DNA from: Terriglobia bacterium
Lineage (GTDB): Bacteria > Acidobacteriota > Terriglobia > Terriglobales > Acidobacteriaceae
NCBI GenBank assembly: GCA_020072815.1
Contig: JAIQGE010000020.1
Span: 1-64,000, forward strand
Direction of reading: 5' to 3'
DNA: 64,000 nt
Shown here: positions 15,811 through 25,407 of the stretch, piece after piece
How the letters are laid out: every line of letters begins with the position of its first letter
Position numbering within the stretch: position 1 is the first letter of the stretch
Made by a program: the position numbers and the translations under genes
The notes under the pieces: model-generated
Databases searched by the model: none
What the model was told of the DNA's origin: nothing
What the model saw: only the letters and a program-made list of their open reading frames with translations

Positions 15811-16947
15811 ATGCTTGACAAAAACTATCGAGCCACCCATGCCTTCCACGGCGGCCGCTTCTTTGACGCCATTGGCGCCGACTTTCGCAACCTTGAGCGC
15901 GCGCAAGACGTGATCAGCGCCGACGTGCTCGACGCCTGGTTTGATCCTTCACCCCGCGTGCTCGCAGCGCTGCGCGAGCATCTTCCCTTTCTGTCTCGCA
16001 CTTCCCCGCCGGCGTATGCGGACGGATTAATCCGCGCCATCTCCCGAGCCCGTAACATTCCGCCGGCAAACCTGTGCGCTGCCGGAGGATCGTCGCAGCT
16101 CATCTTCACATGTCTTCCCATCCTGGCGTCAGAGAGAAGCCGCGTGCTGATTCTCGACCCCATGTACGGCGAGTATGCCCACGTTCTGGAGAACGTGTTG
16201 CACTGTGACGTCCACCGGCATTTCCTTCGCGAAGAAGATAGTTTTCGCGTGGACCCGGAATCGCTTCTGGAAGAAGTTCGCCGCGTGCAGCCGGACCTGC
16301 TCATCATCGTCAATCCCAACAGCCCGAGCGGCCAGCATTGGCCGAGGAAGGAACTCAGCCAATTTCTGCGCCGCATTCCTCATGTGCTCTGCCTGGTGGA
16401 CGAGACTTACATTGACTATGTTTCCACGGACGAGTCACTGGAATCCGCGATTTGCGACTTCCCCAACCTGATGGTGATCAAGTCCATGTCCAAGGTGTAC
16501 GCGCTGAGCGGACTGCGAGCTGCCTATATGGCAACCTCGGAAGAGTTAGTGCGCCAGGTTGCGCGCCGGCTGCCGCCCTGGTCGGTAAGCCTGCCCGCGC
16601 AAGTGGCCGCGATCGAGGCGCTCGCCGACCCGGATTACTACCAGGCGCGATACCAGGAGACGCACTCTCTCCGCGATGAAGCACTGCAGTCTTTGTACGA
16701 TCTGCCCGGGATCAAAGTGTTCGATTCATGCGCCAGTTTCTACATGATCAAGAGCACGCAGCAGAGCGCATCTTCCATCCAGCAGCAGCTCGAAGAGGAG
16801 AACATTTTCGTTCGCCATTGTGAGTCTATGAGTACGCGCTTTCACGACAATTTCTTGCGAATTGCCGTAAAGTCCGAAGGGCAGAATTGCAGGATTGTGG
16901 CCGCGCTGACCGCGGTGCTTTCTCGCAAACTGGAACACGTCGGGTGA
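15811..16947 (+). CDS. PLP-dependent aminotransferase, HisC/CobD-like (class I/II)
   Basis: 378 residues with the type I fold: an AGGSSQLIF phosphate-binding turn near 90, NPNSPSG (Asn contacting PLP) near 170, DETYIDY (Asp contacting the pyridine N) near 195, and the Schiff-base lysine in KSMSKVYALSG at about 228. FLRIAVKS carries the C-terminal substrate-carboxylate Arg. It resembles histidinol-phosphate aminotransferases and threonine-phosphate decarboxylases. No other his or cob gene is in the window, so the substrate is open. ATG 15811 is used; a 32-codon ORF (15720-15818) overlaps its first codons. Confidence 0.85.
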   Translation: MLDKNYRATHAFHGGRFFDAIGADFRNLERAQDVISADVLDAWFDPSPRVLAALREHLPFLSRTSPPAYADGLIRAISRARNIPPANLCAAGGSSQLIFTCLPILASERSRVLILDPMYGEYAHVLENVLHCDVHRHFLREEDSFRVDPESLLEEVRRVQPDLLIIVNPNSPSGQHWPRKELSQFLRRIPHVLCLVDETYIDYVSTDESLESAICDFPNLMVIKSMSKVYALSGLRAAYMATSEELVRQVARRLPPWSVSLPAQVAAIEALADPDYYQARYQETHSLRDEALQSLYDLPGIKVFDSCASFYMIKSTQQSASSIQQQLEEENIFVRHCESMSTRFHDNFLRIAVKSEGQNCRIVAALTAVLSRKLEHVG

Positions 16948-16975
16948 ATTCTTGGCGAGCCATGATGCACAAGAA

Positions 16976-17001
16976 AAAAGACGCCGACGATGGCGTCTTT
17001 T
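16976..17001. terminator. Bidirectional intrinsic terminator
   Basis: A perfect 10-bp stem AAAAGACGCC / GGCGTCTTTT with a 6-base loop lies between the convergent aminotransferase and hpf genes. The A/T-rich stem ends serve as U-tracts in both directions. Confidence 0.85.
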
Positions 17002-17022
17002 ATCCCTTGAAGCAAAGAAAGG

Positions 17023-17625
17023 TCACGGCGCTTCGATCAACTCCATCTTTCCGTCTTTCTTCCGGTGTAACACTTTGACTTTGCCCTGATGGTCGCGGAA
17101 GACGAAGACTTCGCGATCGCGGAACTCCGCTTCTTTTACCGCCTCTTCCACGGTGAGCGGCTTGTAACTCACCGAGTCCGTACTCTTGACGATGTGGGCC
17201 TCAGTAAACTTCACGGTATTAGGAAATGAATGCACTTTGACCGGCACGGCTGTGGCCCGGTCGCCGCCCACGGCCAGGGCCAGGGAAACTTCTTCCGGAA
17301 CCGGCGCATTGGCCTGCCGTTTGTGGGCCTGGCGTTTCTTGCTCTTCCATTTGGTCTTGTATTTCACCGCCTGGCGCTCAATGCGTTCCAGCGCGTTGCT
17401 GATGGCCGCATTCATGTCCACGGCCTCCGCCAGCGCGACAATCGGCGGATAGTTGCGCACCGTAACGCTGATTTCCACCTTGTGGCGGCGCTTTTCCACT
17501 GAGAGGACCACGTGGGTCTCAAACTGATTGCCTAGGATTTTTTGGATTTTCTGGAGCCCGCTTTCGACCAGCCTGCGGCTCGTGGGAGTAACTTCAAACT
17601 GACGGCCAGTGTATTCGACGTTCAT
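17023..17625 (-). CDS. hpf: Ribosome hibernation-promoting factor, long form
   Basis: 200 residues from ATG 17625 (MNVEYTGRQFEVTP), preceded by a good GAGGAGGG site; a longer opening to 17700 is rejected. The N-terminal S30AE domain (1-100) binds in the 30S decoding centre. A basic linker (KWKSKKRQAHKRQ) follows, then the C-terminal dimerisation domain (about 140-195: KPLTVEEAVKEAEFRDREVF), so this is the long form that pairs 70S ribosomes. It lies downstream of rpoN, the usual neighbour. Confidence 0.95.
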   Translation of the reverse strand: MNVEYTGRQFEVTPTSRRLVESGLQKIQKILGNQFETHVVLSVEKRRHKVEISVTVRNYPPIVALAEAVDMNAAISNALERIERQAVKYKTKWKSKKRQAHKRQANAPVPEEVSLALAVGGDRATAVPVKVHSFPNTVKFTEAHIVKSTDSVSYKPLTVEEAVKEAEFRDREVFVFRDHQGKVKVLHRKKDGKMELIEAP

Positions 17626-17778
17626 TGACTCCCTCCTCGAAATAAGATCGGCTTGCTGAGAGTTCGTCTGATAGTGCCCGGAAGAAACGGCATCCGGCAT
17701 CCGGCACCGTTCAATGCGGCTTGTCTCATTTTGTTTCTTTCGCGAAGCAGCGGCCGATGCTGGCGCTTCCGCATCGCG

Positions 17779-19500
17779 TTAGCTCTTGGTCCTCCTTTGA
17801 TGGGTACTGGGAATCTTCATGTCTTCGCGGTACTTGGCCACGGTCCGCCGCGTAACCTGGATGCCCTGCGATTGCAGGATCTTGGTGATCTGTTCATCGG
17901 TCAGCGGATGCGCCGCGTCTTCTTCTTCAATCAGCTTCTTCACCCGCCGTTTCAGGATCAGCAATGACGTGCCGGCGCCTTCCGGGCCTTGCACGCTCTC
18001 AGAGAAGAAGAAACGCAATTCGAACACGCCCTGCGCGGTATGCACGTACTTGCCGGCGACCGCCCGGCTCACCGTGGAAGGATGCACGCCAATCTCTTCC
18101 GCCACTTCTTTGATCATCATCGGCTTAAGCAGGTCAATGCCGTGATCGAGGAAGTCGCGCTGGCGTCCGATGATGGCGTAGCAGACTTTCAGAATCGTCT
18201 GGCGGCGCTGTTCGATGTTCTTGATCAGTTGCACGGCGGACTTGTACCGCTCCTTGACGTAGGTGCGGACTTCTTTCTCCACACCCTGGCCCTGGTTCAG
18301 CATCTTGCGGTAGGTGGGACTCACGCGCAACTGGGGCACGTCTTCGTCGTTCATCAGGACCAGAAATTCGTCGCAATGCTTCACAAAGGCCACGTCCGGC
18401 TCAATCAGCTTGGGTTCGGTCTTGTTGTAACGCAAGCCGGGTTTGGGATCGAGCGTGCGGATGAACTCATGCGCCTGGATCACCGACTCCATGGGCCGCG
18501 CGATGGCCTTGGCAATTTCTTTGTAAAGCTTGTTCTGCAGGAGGTGCAAATGGCCGTCCACGATGCGCAAAGCATCTTCCACCACCTGGTCATTTTCAGG
18601 ATCGTCGGAGCCTTCCAGGTCGCGGGTCTTGAGAAGGTACTCCAGTTGGGCCATCAGGCATTCGCGCAGGTTGCGCGCGGCCACGCCCACCGGATCAAAC
18701 TGCCGGATCAGGCCCGTGGCTTCCCGCAGGTCTTCACGGGTGAACTGCAGGACGGGCGAAAGCTGGGGCTTGGGCGGGACCGCTGCCGGCTCCGGCGAAG
18801 GCGTATGCGAAACCACCAAATGCAGCGGCTCAGGACTTTCCACGTCCAGCTCTTCCGTTGCGTCTTCCGTCGTTGGATCTTCGATTACCGCTGAGGGCGC
18901 TGCGTCGGCCAAGTCAGGCGCGTTTTGCTCGGCTTCAGCGCTGGCCAGGCCGAGCAGTTCGTCTTCCGACGCCGTGAGATAACCTTCGTCGTTCAGGTTG
19001 CCGATGACCAACTCCGCCGCGGCAATGACTTCCGGCCGCACGCTGACCGAGCCAAGTTGCCACATCAGATGATCGGTGAGGGTCCCGGGCTTGGAGAGAA
19101 AATTCTCAAACGACGGCCGGTCAATCTCTTCCAGGTCCGCGGAGTTGCGGTAGCCAGGGTCCAGGTAGTCGCGAAAGAACGAACCAAAATCAATTTCGTC
19201 AAACGGGTCTTTCTTTTCCGCCTCCGGCGCCGCAAGTTCTTCTTTGCTGGCTTCCAGCCGCTCCTGGCGCTCCTGCGCTTCGCCGCGCTCGCGCGCCTCT
19301 TCGCGCCCGGCCACTTCGTCCAGCAGCGGGACGGAGGAATCCAGTTCTTCCAGAACAGGGTTCTCCACCATCTCAGTGTTGATCATCTCGCGCAGTTCAA
19401 GCTTGTTGAGCGCGAGCACGCTCACCATCTGGACCAGCCCAGGCGTCAGGATCTGCTTCTGGGAGACCTTCAGGTTCAGTCTGTGTTGGAGTAATACCAT
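17779..19500 (-). CDS. rpoN: RNA polymerase sigma-54 factor
   Basis: 573 residues. Region I is Gln/Leu-rich (LNLKVSQKQILTPGLVQMVSVLALNKLEL). A long acidic region II follows, enlarged by a Pro/Val insertion at about 200-245. Then come the core-binding domain, the HTH (GVHPSTVSRAVAGKYV) and the RpoN box (TRRTVAKYRED, about 550-560) that reads the -24 element. It is essential for the NtrC-type activator encoded at 28393-29805. It lies between lptB and hpf, a conserved arrangement. Confidence 0.97.
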   Translation of the reverse strand: MVLLQHRLNLKVSQKQILTPGLVQMVSVLALNKLELREMINTEMVENPVLEELDSSVPLLDEVAGREEARERGEAQERQERLEASKEELAAPEAEKKDPFDEIDFGSFFRDYLDPGYRNSADLEEIDRPSFENFLSKPGTLTDHLMWQLGSVSVRPEVIAAAELVIGNLNDEGYLTASEDELLGLASAEAEQNAPDLADAAPSAVIEDPTTEDATEELDVESPEPLHLVVSHTPSPEPAAVPPKPQLSPVLQFTREDLREATGLIRQFDPVGVAARNLRECLMAQLEYLLKTRDLEGSDDPENDQVVEDALRIVDGHLHLLQNKLYKEIAKAIARPMESVIQAHEFIRTLDPKPGLRYNKTEPKLIEPDVAFVKHCDEFLVLMNDEDVPQLRVSPTYRKMLNQGQGVEKEVRTYVKERYKSAVQLIKNIEQRRQTILKVCYAIIGRQRDFLDHGIDLLKPMMIKEVAEEIGVHPSTVSRAVAGKYVHTAQGVFELRFFFSESVQGPEGAGTSLLILKRRVKKLIEEEDAAHPLTDEQITKILQSQGIQVTRRTVAKYREDMKIPSTHQRRTKS

Positions 19501-19669
19501 CTGTTCTTTTTATCGCGTAGCAGAGCTTTTCCTGCTATTCCTACTTGTAACATTCCCGGGGACACGCTCTAAAGAGTACCCTGGTAATTCTGTTTACTGT
19601 CTTCCAGTGCCTTGCATTAATCACAATTTAATGATCGAGGCCGGAAGCAAAATGTGCGTCCGGCGGCCC

Positions 19670-20398
19670 TCAAACAAACGAAAAACTCTCTCCCAGATAG
19701 ACTCTTTTCACTTCCGGGTCGTTACCCAACTGTTCCGGCGTGCCGGTACGGAAAATTCGTCCTTCGTTGATGATGTACGCGCGATCGGTCACCGACAGCG
19801 TTTCCCGGACGTTGTGGTCGGTGATCAGGACGCCGATGCCGCTTCCCTTCAAATCAAAAATGATCTTCTGCAGGTCCAGCACCGCGATGGGATCAATCCC
19901 GGAGAAGGGCTCATCCAGCAGAATGAATTTTGGGGCGATGCACAGAGCGCGGGCGATCTCCACGCGCCGCCGCTCGCCACCGGAGAGCGCATAGCCCATG
20001 TTGTTGCGAATGTGGCCCAGTCCCAGTTCATCAATCAAGCGGTCACGTTTGGCCCGCCGCTCCTGCCAGGTGATGGGCTGCACCTCCAGCACGGCCATAA
20101 TGTTCTCTTCCACCGTCAGCTTGCGAAAAACCGAGGCTTCCTGCGGCAAGTAGCTGATTCCGTAATTGCGCGCCCGCAAATACATGGGCACCGTGGTGAT
20201 GTCCTGGCCGTCCACCAGGACCTGCCCGCTATCAGGAGGCAGCAACCCTACGATCATGTAGAAAGTGGTGGTCTTGCCGGCGCCGTTAGGCCCCAGAAGT
20301 CCGACTACTTCAGCTTGATTGATGTGGAGGCTGACGCCATTTACCACCCGGCGGCCGCGGTACGATTTAGCGATGTCGTCCGTTGCCAGGGTTTGCAT
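19670..20398 (-). CDS. lptB: LPS export ABC transporter ATP-binding protein LptB
   Basis: 242 residues: Walker [10 protein letters not shown] (36-44), Q-loop [11 protein letters not shown], signature LSGGERRR, Walker [12 protein letters not shown] and H-loop TDHNVRET. The LPQE and GIDP variants are characteristic of LptB. It powers LPS extraction from the inner membrane with LptFG and LptC. The ATG shares bases with the stop of the upstream LptC/OstA-like gene (TAATG). Confidence 0.96.
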   Translation of the reverse strand: MQTLATDDIAKSYRGRRVVNGVSLHINQAEVVGLLGPNGAGKTTTFYMIVGLLPPDSGQVLVDGQDITTVPMYLRARNYGISYLPQEASVFRKLTVEENIMAVLEVQPITWQERRAKRDRLIDELGLGHIRNNMGYALSGGERRRVEIARALCIAPKFILLDEPFSGIDPIAVLDLQKIIFDLKGSGIGVLITDHNVRETLSVTDRAYIINEGRIFRTGTPEQLGNDPEVKRVYLGESFSFV

Positions 20399-22623
20399 TA
20401 CTTCTTGCTCGCGTCTCGGTTCCTAGTTTGGGCTTGGTGGGAGGATTCTCCGCTACCTACGAGCACCCTATCATCGTGGGTAAAGAAAGTCAACGAATCG
20501 CCCGAAATTTGACCGTGTTCGGCATCAAAAATGCTAGGGAGTTTCCCCGGAACGCCCGTCAGGACGAACTTCTCCTCCCCCGCGGTATAGACGGCCTGGC
20601 TTGCCGTGGCCCGTCGCTGAGGCTGCTGAATCCGTATATCTCCTTGTGCCACAATACGATCCAGTTGGCTGGCTGGCTGCGAGCCGGCCTGGCTGCCACG
20701 CGCAGTCAGCAGGATCTGGACGGTGTCCGCATCAATGGTGGAGTCTTCGACTTTGGCCGTCACCTTGCCAGTAAACACCGCTTTTCGCTCGGAATCCACA
20801 TATGTGAGCTTGTCCGCCGTCACGTTGACCGGGGTGGATTTGCCCTTTTTGTCGGTTGTGACGAAAACCGTGGTCACCCGGGAGGTGGAATCGCCCTGGG
20901 CCAGCAGGCTGCGGTGCAGCTTGTCAAAGGTAATGGCCGGCGCGTCCACGATGTTGGCTCCCTGCCACAGCCGGGCATGGGCGTATTTTGCCACTCCTGC
21001 GCTGCGGCTGGCCGTAGCCGAAGTTCCGGTCACGTGGACCGGCTCCCCGGAAGCCAGCATCCCGCCAGCTTGCGGTTTCAAGTCGTTGTAGGTGGTCTTA
21101 ACGTGGCCCGTAGCGACGGCGCTCTCGGTCTTGCGCAGAAGCTGGATGCTGTCCGCGGTGATGGTGGCCCCGGAATCCACCACGCGAGGCGAACCAATGA
21201 GGGTAAAGCTCTCGTCCGCCGGATTGTAGCGGCCGCGGTTGGCCGTTGCCGTGCGCTGGCCTTGCTCAAAGTGAAAGTCGCCGGTCAGGTCGCCCGCAGT
21301 GATTTCACCTTTATCGTTAAAACTGGCGTTGAGTTCGCGGCTGGTGGCCACCTGGTCGGGTTGTCCCGGGCTTGACGAAACGATTCGCGCGTCAGGGCTG
21401 CCAACGATGGACACCGGGCGGTTCTGGCTATTGAATCGCGCTTGCAGCCGCGCCGCGCTGATGGTGGTGACGGATGCCCCTTTGCTCAGGATGATCTTTC
21501 CCGGGCCGTCGGACGTGGTCGCCGACTGGATGAGCTTGCCGTCTTTGATCGCCAAATCCACTGCCGCAGCTTGAATCTGCCGCGACTTGCCCTCCGCTCC
21601 CTCTTTCAAATCCACCGCGTCTTCCGCCCGGGCTGAGGTCACACGGTTTTTGGCGCCAAAGGTGAGCAGGACCCGCCCGGCTTTGCCTTGCGCCGGCGCG
21701 TCACCGCGGCGCTGAAAGTCCACGCCGCCGGAGAGCGTCCCGGAACGGAGCTGGTTTCCCGCAGCCAGCACCAGTTCGCCTTGGGGCGCGGTCACATCAA
21801 AGCCCTTCGGGCCTCCCACGGAACTGCGTACGTGACCCGAACCGAGAATTCGTTCCACCGTGTTGTCCTGGGTCAGCACCACGGTGATTTTGTCCGCCAA
21901 CAGAAGGCGCGGCGGTTGATCAATCCTGGCGCCGTGCAGAACAATGTTGCGCGGCTCCTTGCTGATGGTGGCGCTTTGTCCGGTGATGCTGGCTTTTTGC
22001 TTGTCCGTAGTGTCAATTTTCACGGCGGACTTCAGTGTAAGGACGCTGCTGTGCGAATCGTAAGTAGCTCCCATGGCCGAACCGCCGGCTTCCGGCACAC
22101 GAAACTCGATCTTCTCTTTGGTCTGCGCAATTCCGCTGTTGCGGTTGAAGGTGAGACCGCGGGTCTTTACGTGGATCAGGTTCTGGGTCTCCCGCGTGGC
22201 GGCTTGATTGGGCTGAGCGACGACTTTGGTGTTGGCGTCCAGATCTATCTGTACTTCGCCCTCAGCGCTGATGTCTCCCGACGCTGGATCAAAGACGAAG
22301 AGCGATCCGTAGATGTGGTCTGAACGGTCTTCGTCGCGCCCGTAGATCACAATGCTTACGTCGTGCAACTCACCACGGCCGGAATCTTTGTAGCGCAGAA
22401 AGCGGGAGGCGTGGACGGTGAACAGCGTCTTGCCGCCCTCCGATTGGGCAAAAGTGAAGCCTTCCGCGCTCTCGGCCGTATTGGCCGGCAAGTTGGTGAC
22501 AGGCCGCTGCACGCCATGGCCCGACTTCAAGATCCCGCGGACGTAGAACCCCGCTGCCACCAGCACGGCGATTACCGCCCCGGCGGCGAACAATCTTCGG
22601 AGTTTGTTGGTGTCCCAGGCCAC
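20398..22623 (-). CDS. LptC/LptA (OstA)-like periplasmic LPS transport protein
   Basis: 741 residues, far longer than separate LptC (about 190) or LptA (about 180). One N-terminal membrane helix ([21 protein letters not shown]) and an LptC-like domain come first. Repeated OstA/LptA-type strands follow, with phrases such as [20 protein letters not shown] and [12 protein letters not shown]. The layout suggests LptC and a multi-copy LptA bridge fused in one chain, a form I believe occurs in Acidobacteriota. It overlaps lptB by one base and should deliver LPS from LptBFG to LptD. The fusion is inferred from motif order. Confidence 0.85.
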   Translation of the reverse strand: MAWDTNKLRRLFAAGAVIAVLVAAGFYVRGILKSGHGVQRPVTNLPANTAESAEGFTFAQSEGGKTLFTVHASRFLRYKDSGRGELHDVSIVIYGRDEDRSDHIYGSLFVFDPASGDISAEGEVQIDLDANTKVVAQPNQAATRETQNLIHVKTRGLTFNRNSGIAQTKEKIEFRVPEAGGSAMGATYDSHSSVLTLKSAVKIDTTDKQKASITGQSATISKEPRNIVLHGARIDQPPRLLLADKITVVLTQDNTVERILGSGHVRSSVGGPKGFDVTAPQGELVLAAGNQLRSGTLSGGVDFQRRGDAPAQGKAGRVLLTFGAKNRVTSARAEDAVDLKEGAEGKSRQIQAAAVDLAIKDGKLIQSATTSDGPGKIILSKGASVTTISAARLQARFNSQNRPVSIVGSPDARIVSSSPGQPDQVATSRELNASFNDKGEITAGDLTGDFHFEQGQRTATANRGRYNPADESFTLIGSPRVVDSGATITADSIQLLRKTESAVATGHVKTTYNDLKPQAGGMLASGEPVHVTGTSATASRSAGVAKYAHARLWQGANIVDAPAITFDKLHRSLLAQGDSTSRVTTVFVTTDKKGKSTPVNVTADKLTYVDSERKAVFTGKVTAKVEDSTIDADTVQILLTARGSQAGSQPASQLDRIVAQGDIRIQQPQRRATASQAVYTAGEEKFVLTGVPGKLPSIFDAEHGQISGDSLTFFTHDDRVLVGSGESSHQAQTRNRDASKK

Positions 22624-22844
22624 TTAGTCTTCATCTTAAATGATGGGCTGGGGAATCGCCGGAATCGCGCGTGATCGCCGACATCCCACCCCAGCCAGCG
22701 CAAAACCGGCGCGGTCCGGGGACCCCGATCGCCGTGATCAGCGGTCTTCCCTTGACCAACTCTCGAGTGACAGATTAGCGGATGGGAACAAAGCGGATTG
22801 CCAGGGATTGCCAAAATCGCCGGAATTAATATCGCTGTAAAGAC
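22624..22844. repeat. Intergenic tract with degenerate 'gatcgccg' repeats
   Basis: Units such as aatcgccggaatcgcgcgtgatcgcc, gatcgccgtgatca and aatcgccggaatta recur. They match the tract gatcgccgtgatcgggtgatcgac at about 60038-60062. No gene is visible in this 220-bp gap between recJ and the lpt operon. Confidence 0.5.
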
Positions 22845-24611
22845 TTACGTGTAAACAGGAACCGCTGCCGGCGACGATTTCTTGAAATCCTCCAGCGTCA
22901 GTTCCAGCCCGCCAAACTCCGGATGCAGGTTCATGGTGATGGTGTAGGCCAAGTCCAGCAGCTCGCCGGGCAAGTAGGCGTCCGCCTGGAGCCGCTGTGC
23001 CATCCGCCAGCCGACCGCCTCATAACTAAAGCCGGCTTTGTCCGGCCGCTTTTGGTTCACGCGCAGCTTGATGTGCTTCTCTTTGATGATCCTGGGCGGG
23101 ACCAGCAGGCTTACGCCCTGGCTGGCAAACACCGGCTCAGGATTGCCTTGGCCGAAAGGCTCCAGCTTGCCGACCTGCTCCAGCAACGCAGGCGTGACGT
23201 CACCTAGCGGAAGCTCGGCGTCTATATCAATCGACGGCACGAAATCATCTACTGTAAGAATGTTTTGTGCAAATTGGTTCAAGCGTTGCTTTAAGTCTGG
23301 CAAGCGATCGCTGGGAAGAGCAAATCCTACCGCGTGCGCGTGGCCTCCGAAGCGGGTAAACAGATCGTGGCAGGATTCCAGAGCTTCCAGCAGATGAAAG
23401 GCCTTGATGGACCGTCCTGACCCGTGGGCTTCTTCGCCTTCGCGCGCGATCACCAATGCCGGACGCCCGGTCTTTTCCACCACCCGTGACGCTACAATGC
23501 CCACCACGCCACGATGCCAGCCTTCGCCGTCAAGCACCATGCAGAACTTGCCGGAAAGATCAGGTTCCGCGGCAAGCTGGGCATCAATATCGGTCACGAT
23601 GCGCGCCTCTTCATTCTGCCGCTCGGTGTTGAGCTCGTCCAACTTCGTGGCGATTTCCCGGCAGCGCTCCACGTCTTTCGACGTGAACAGCTCGATCACG
23701 TCGCGCGCCACGTCCATGCGCCCGGCGGCGTTGATGCGCGGACCCAGGCGGAAACCGACGTCGCCTGCGCCCAGCGCCCGTCCCAACCCGGACAGCCCGG
23801 CCACTTCCATCAGCGCTTTCAGCCCGCCGTTCACCGGGCGACGCAGACCTTCCAGCCCCAGTTTGGCGATGACCCGGTTCTCGCCCTTGAGTTCGACGGC
23901 GTCGGCAATGGTGGCCATGGCCAGCATCTTCAGAAACGATGGAACCAGCCGCGCCTGGTCGGATGAATCTTTGAATTTCGCAAACAGCGCTTGCGCCACT
24001 TTGAAGGCCACGCCGGCGCCGCACAGCGCTTTGTTGGGATAGTCGCACCCCTGCTGGTTGGGGTTGAGCACCGCCAGCGCATTGGGCACGCCTTCGTGCG
24101 CTTCGGGCAGATGATGGTCGGTTACGATCAGGTCCACGCCCACGCGCCGCGCGGTGTCAGCGGCCTGGAATGCGCGGATGCCGGTGTCCACGCTGATCAC
24201 CAGCTTTACCCCGGCGGCCGCGGCACGTTCTATCACGTCATCCTTGATGCCGTAGCCTTCCTTGATGCGGTGCGGGACGTGGAAGTCCGCCGAGCCGCCG
24301 CACAACTCGATGGCCGTCTTGAGGATGACGACGGCGGTGGTGCCGTCCACGTCGTAGTCGCCATAGATAAGGATGCTTTCCTGGTTGGCGATGGCCGCGC
24401 TGATTCGCTCGACCGCCTCGGTCATCCCGCGCAGGAGATAAGGAGAGTGCAACTGGTCTAGCGATGGAGTAAGAAACTTGTGAGCTTCGGCCGCGGTGGT
24501 CACGCCGCGCAAGACCAGCAGACGGGCGAGAATGGCGGAGACGCCGGCTTCAGCGCGCAGTTTCTCGAGGACTGCCGGATCGGGATTGAGGTAATTCCAA
24601 CAAGAGCGCAT
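22845..24611 (-). CDS. recJ: Single-stranded-DNA-specific exonuclease RecJ
   Basis: 588 residues from ATG 24611 (MRSCWNYLNPDPAVLEKL). The frame is open to 24707, but that extra 32-codon stretch is made of an intergenic repeat, so the internal start is preferred. The DHH domain has YGDYDVDG (83-90), VDTGI and TDHHLPE (DHH at 165-167). The DHHA1 domain carries RFGGHAHAVGFAL. RecJ degrades 5' ends in RecF-pathway repair. It lies upstream of the lpt operon on the same strand, separated by a repeat tract. Confidence 0.95.
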   Translation of the reverse strand: MRSCWNYLNPDPAVLEKLRAEAGVSAILARLLVLRGVTTAAEAHKFLTPSLDQLHSPYLLRGMTEAVERISAAIANQESILIYGDYDVDGTTAVVILKTAIELCGGSADFHVPHRIKEGYGIKDDVIERAAAAGVKLVISVDTGIRAFQAADTARRVGVDLIVTDHHLPEAHEGVPNALAVLNPNQQGCDYPNKALCGAGVAFKVAQALFAKFKDSSDQARLVPSFLKMLAMATIADAVELKGENRVIAKLGLEGLRRPVNGGLKALMEVAGLSGLGRALGAGDVGFRLGPRINAAGRMDVARDVIELFTSKDVERCREIATKLDELNTERQNEEARIVTDIDAQLAAEPDLSGKFCMVLDGEGWHRGVVGIVASRVVEKTGRPALVIAREGEEAHGSGRSIKAFHLLEALESCHDLFTRFGGHAHAVGFALPSDRLPDLKQRLNQFAQNILTVDDFVPSIDIDAELPLGDVTPALLEQVGKLEPFGQGNPEPVFASQGVSLLVPPRIIKEKHIKLRVNQKRPDKAGFSYEAVGWRMAQRLQADAYLPGELLDLAYTITMNLHPEFGGLELTLEDFKKSSPAAVPVYT

Positions 24612-24710
24612 GTTTGTTTCAGGGGCTGAAGCCCGATCTTTTCTAAAACGCAAACGGGACGGCTGAAGCCATCCCCTGATACCTACAGGGGCTGAAGCCA
24701 AAACCAAATC
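24612..24710. repeat. Acidobacterial 'ggctgaagcc' intergenic repeat
   Basis: Three copies of a GGCTGAAGCC-centred motif occur (aggggctgaagcccg, gacggctgaagccatcc, caggggctgaagccaaa), separated by about 30-35 bp. This motif is a familiar dispersed intergenic repeat in acidobacterial genomes. It explains the spurious N-terminal extension of the recJ frame. Confidence 0.75.
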
Positions 24711-24729
24711 AAACCCTGGTTTTCAACTC

Positions 24730-25194
24730 TCATTCTTCTTCCGTGTCCGTATCGTCAATCAGGATGCCGTCGTAATCGTCGGCCATGTTTTCCAGGCGCT
24801 GGTAGCTCTCATACCACGCGGTGGAGACTTCGTAGAGGAAGACCACACCCTGGCAGGGGAAACCGAGTTGGACGAATCCTAGCTTGCCGACAAAATTGCG
24901 CAGCCAGCGGGCCTCTTCTAGGTCTTCTTCACTCATGTACTCGATTTCCTGGAGGCGGTTCACCAGCAGGTCAACATCTTCCTTGTCCAGGTCAACATGG
25001 TGCATGGTGACAAAGGCCACGCCCGCGGCCTTGGCCAGTTCCACAAAATCTTTCCAGGCGTCGGGATGGTCTTCGTCAGCGGTCCAGGGGACGTTGGGGA
25101 CTTCGTCGCTGATGAAGGCGTTGAAGCGGCGCAGGCCGTGGCCTTCAATGAAGGCCACCATGTCATCTTTCAGATTGTGCAGGTCTTGATCCAT
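24730..25194 (-). CDS. Conserved acidic protein of unknown function
   Basis: 154 residues starting MDQDLHNLKDDMVAF. It is strongly acidic and looks like a soluble globular protein. A Trp/Asp-rich stretch (VPWTADEDHPDAWKDFVELA), FVTMHHVDLDKEDVD and a C-terminal FLYEVSTAWYESYQRL segment stand out, ending in an Asp/Glu tail. No transmembrane segment or signal. Similar proteins exist in Acidobacteriota as I recall, all uncharacterised. It is upstream of recJ but separated by repeats. Confidence 0.7.
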   Translation of the reverse strand: MDQDLHNLKDDMVAFIEGHGLRRFNAFISDEVPNVPWTADEDHPDAWKDFVELAKAAGVAFVTMHHVDLDKEDVDLLVNRLQEIEYMSEEDLEEARWLRNFVGKLGFVQLGFPCQGVVFLYEVSTAWYESYQRLENMADDYDGILIDDTDTEEE

Positions 25195-25407
25195 GAGGTA
25201 GAGAACATATGATAGCGCGTTCCTGAGGGAAAAGAGAAAAGCGAGCAGTGGAGAATCCGCTGCCGAGTAGAGCTGCTGAAACGAACCGGATATCGAGCGC
25301 CTGCGTTCTTTGGAGAGGCATCGCTGCGCTCCCGTTGGAAAATATCAGTTTTCTGCCCAGAGCAAGATGTACCACAACTCTGATTTGTCAACCCTTCTGG
25401 GGCTACT

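Noticed and set aside
24612-24707. N-terminal extension of RecJ
   Set aside because: The extra codons are the GGCTGAAGCC repeat, not a protein start.
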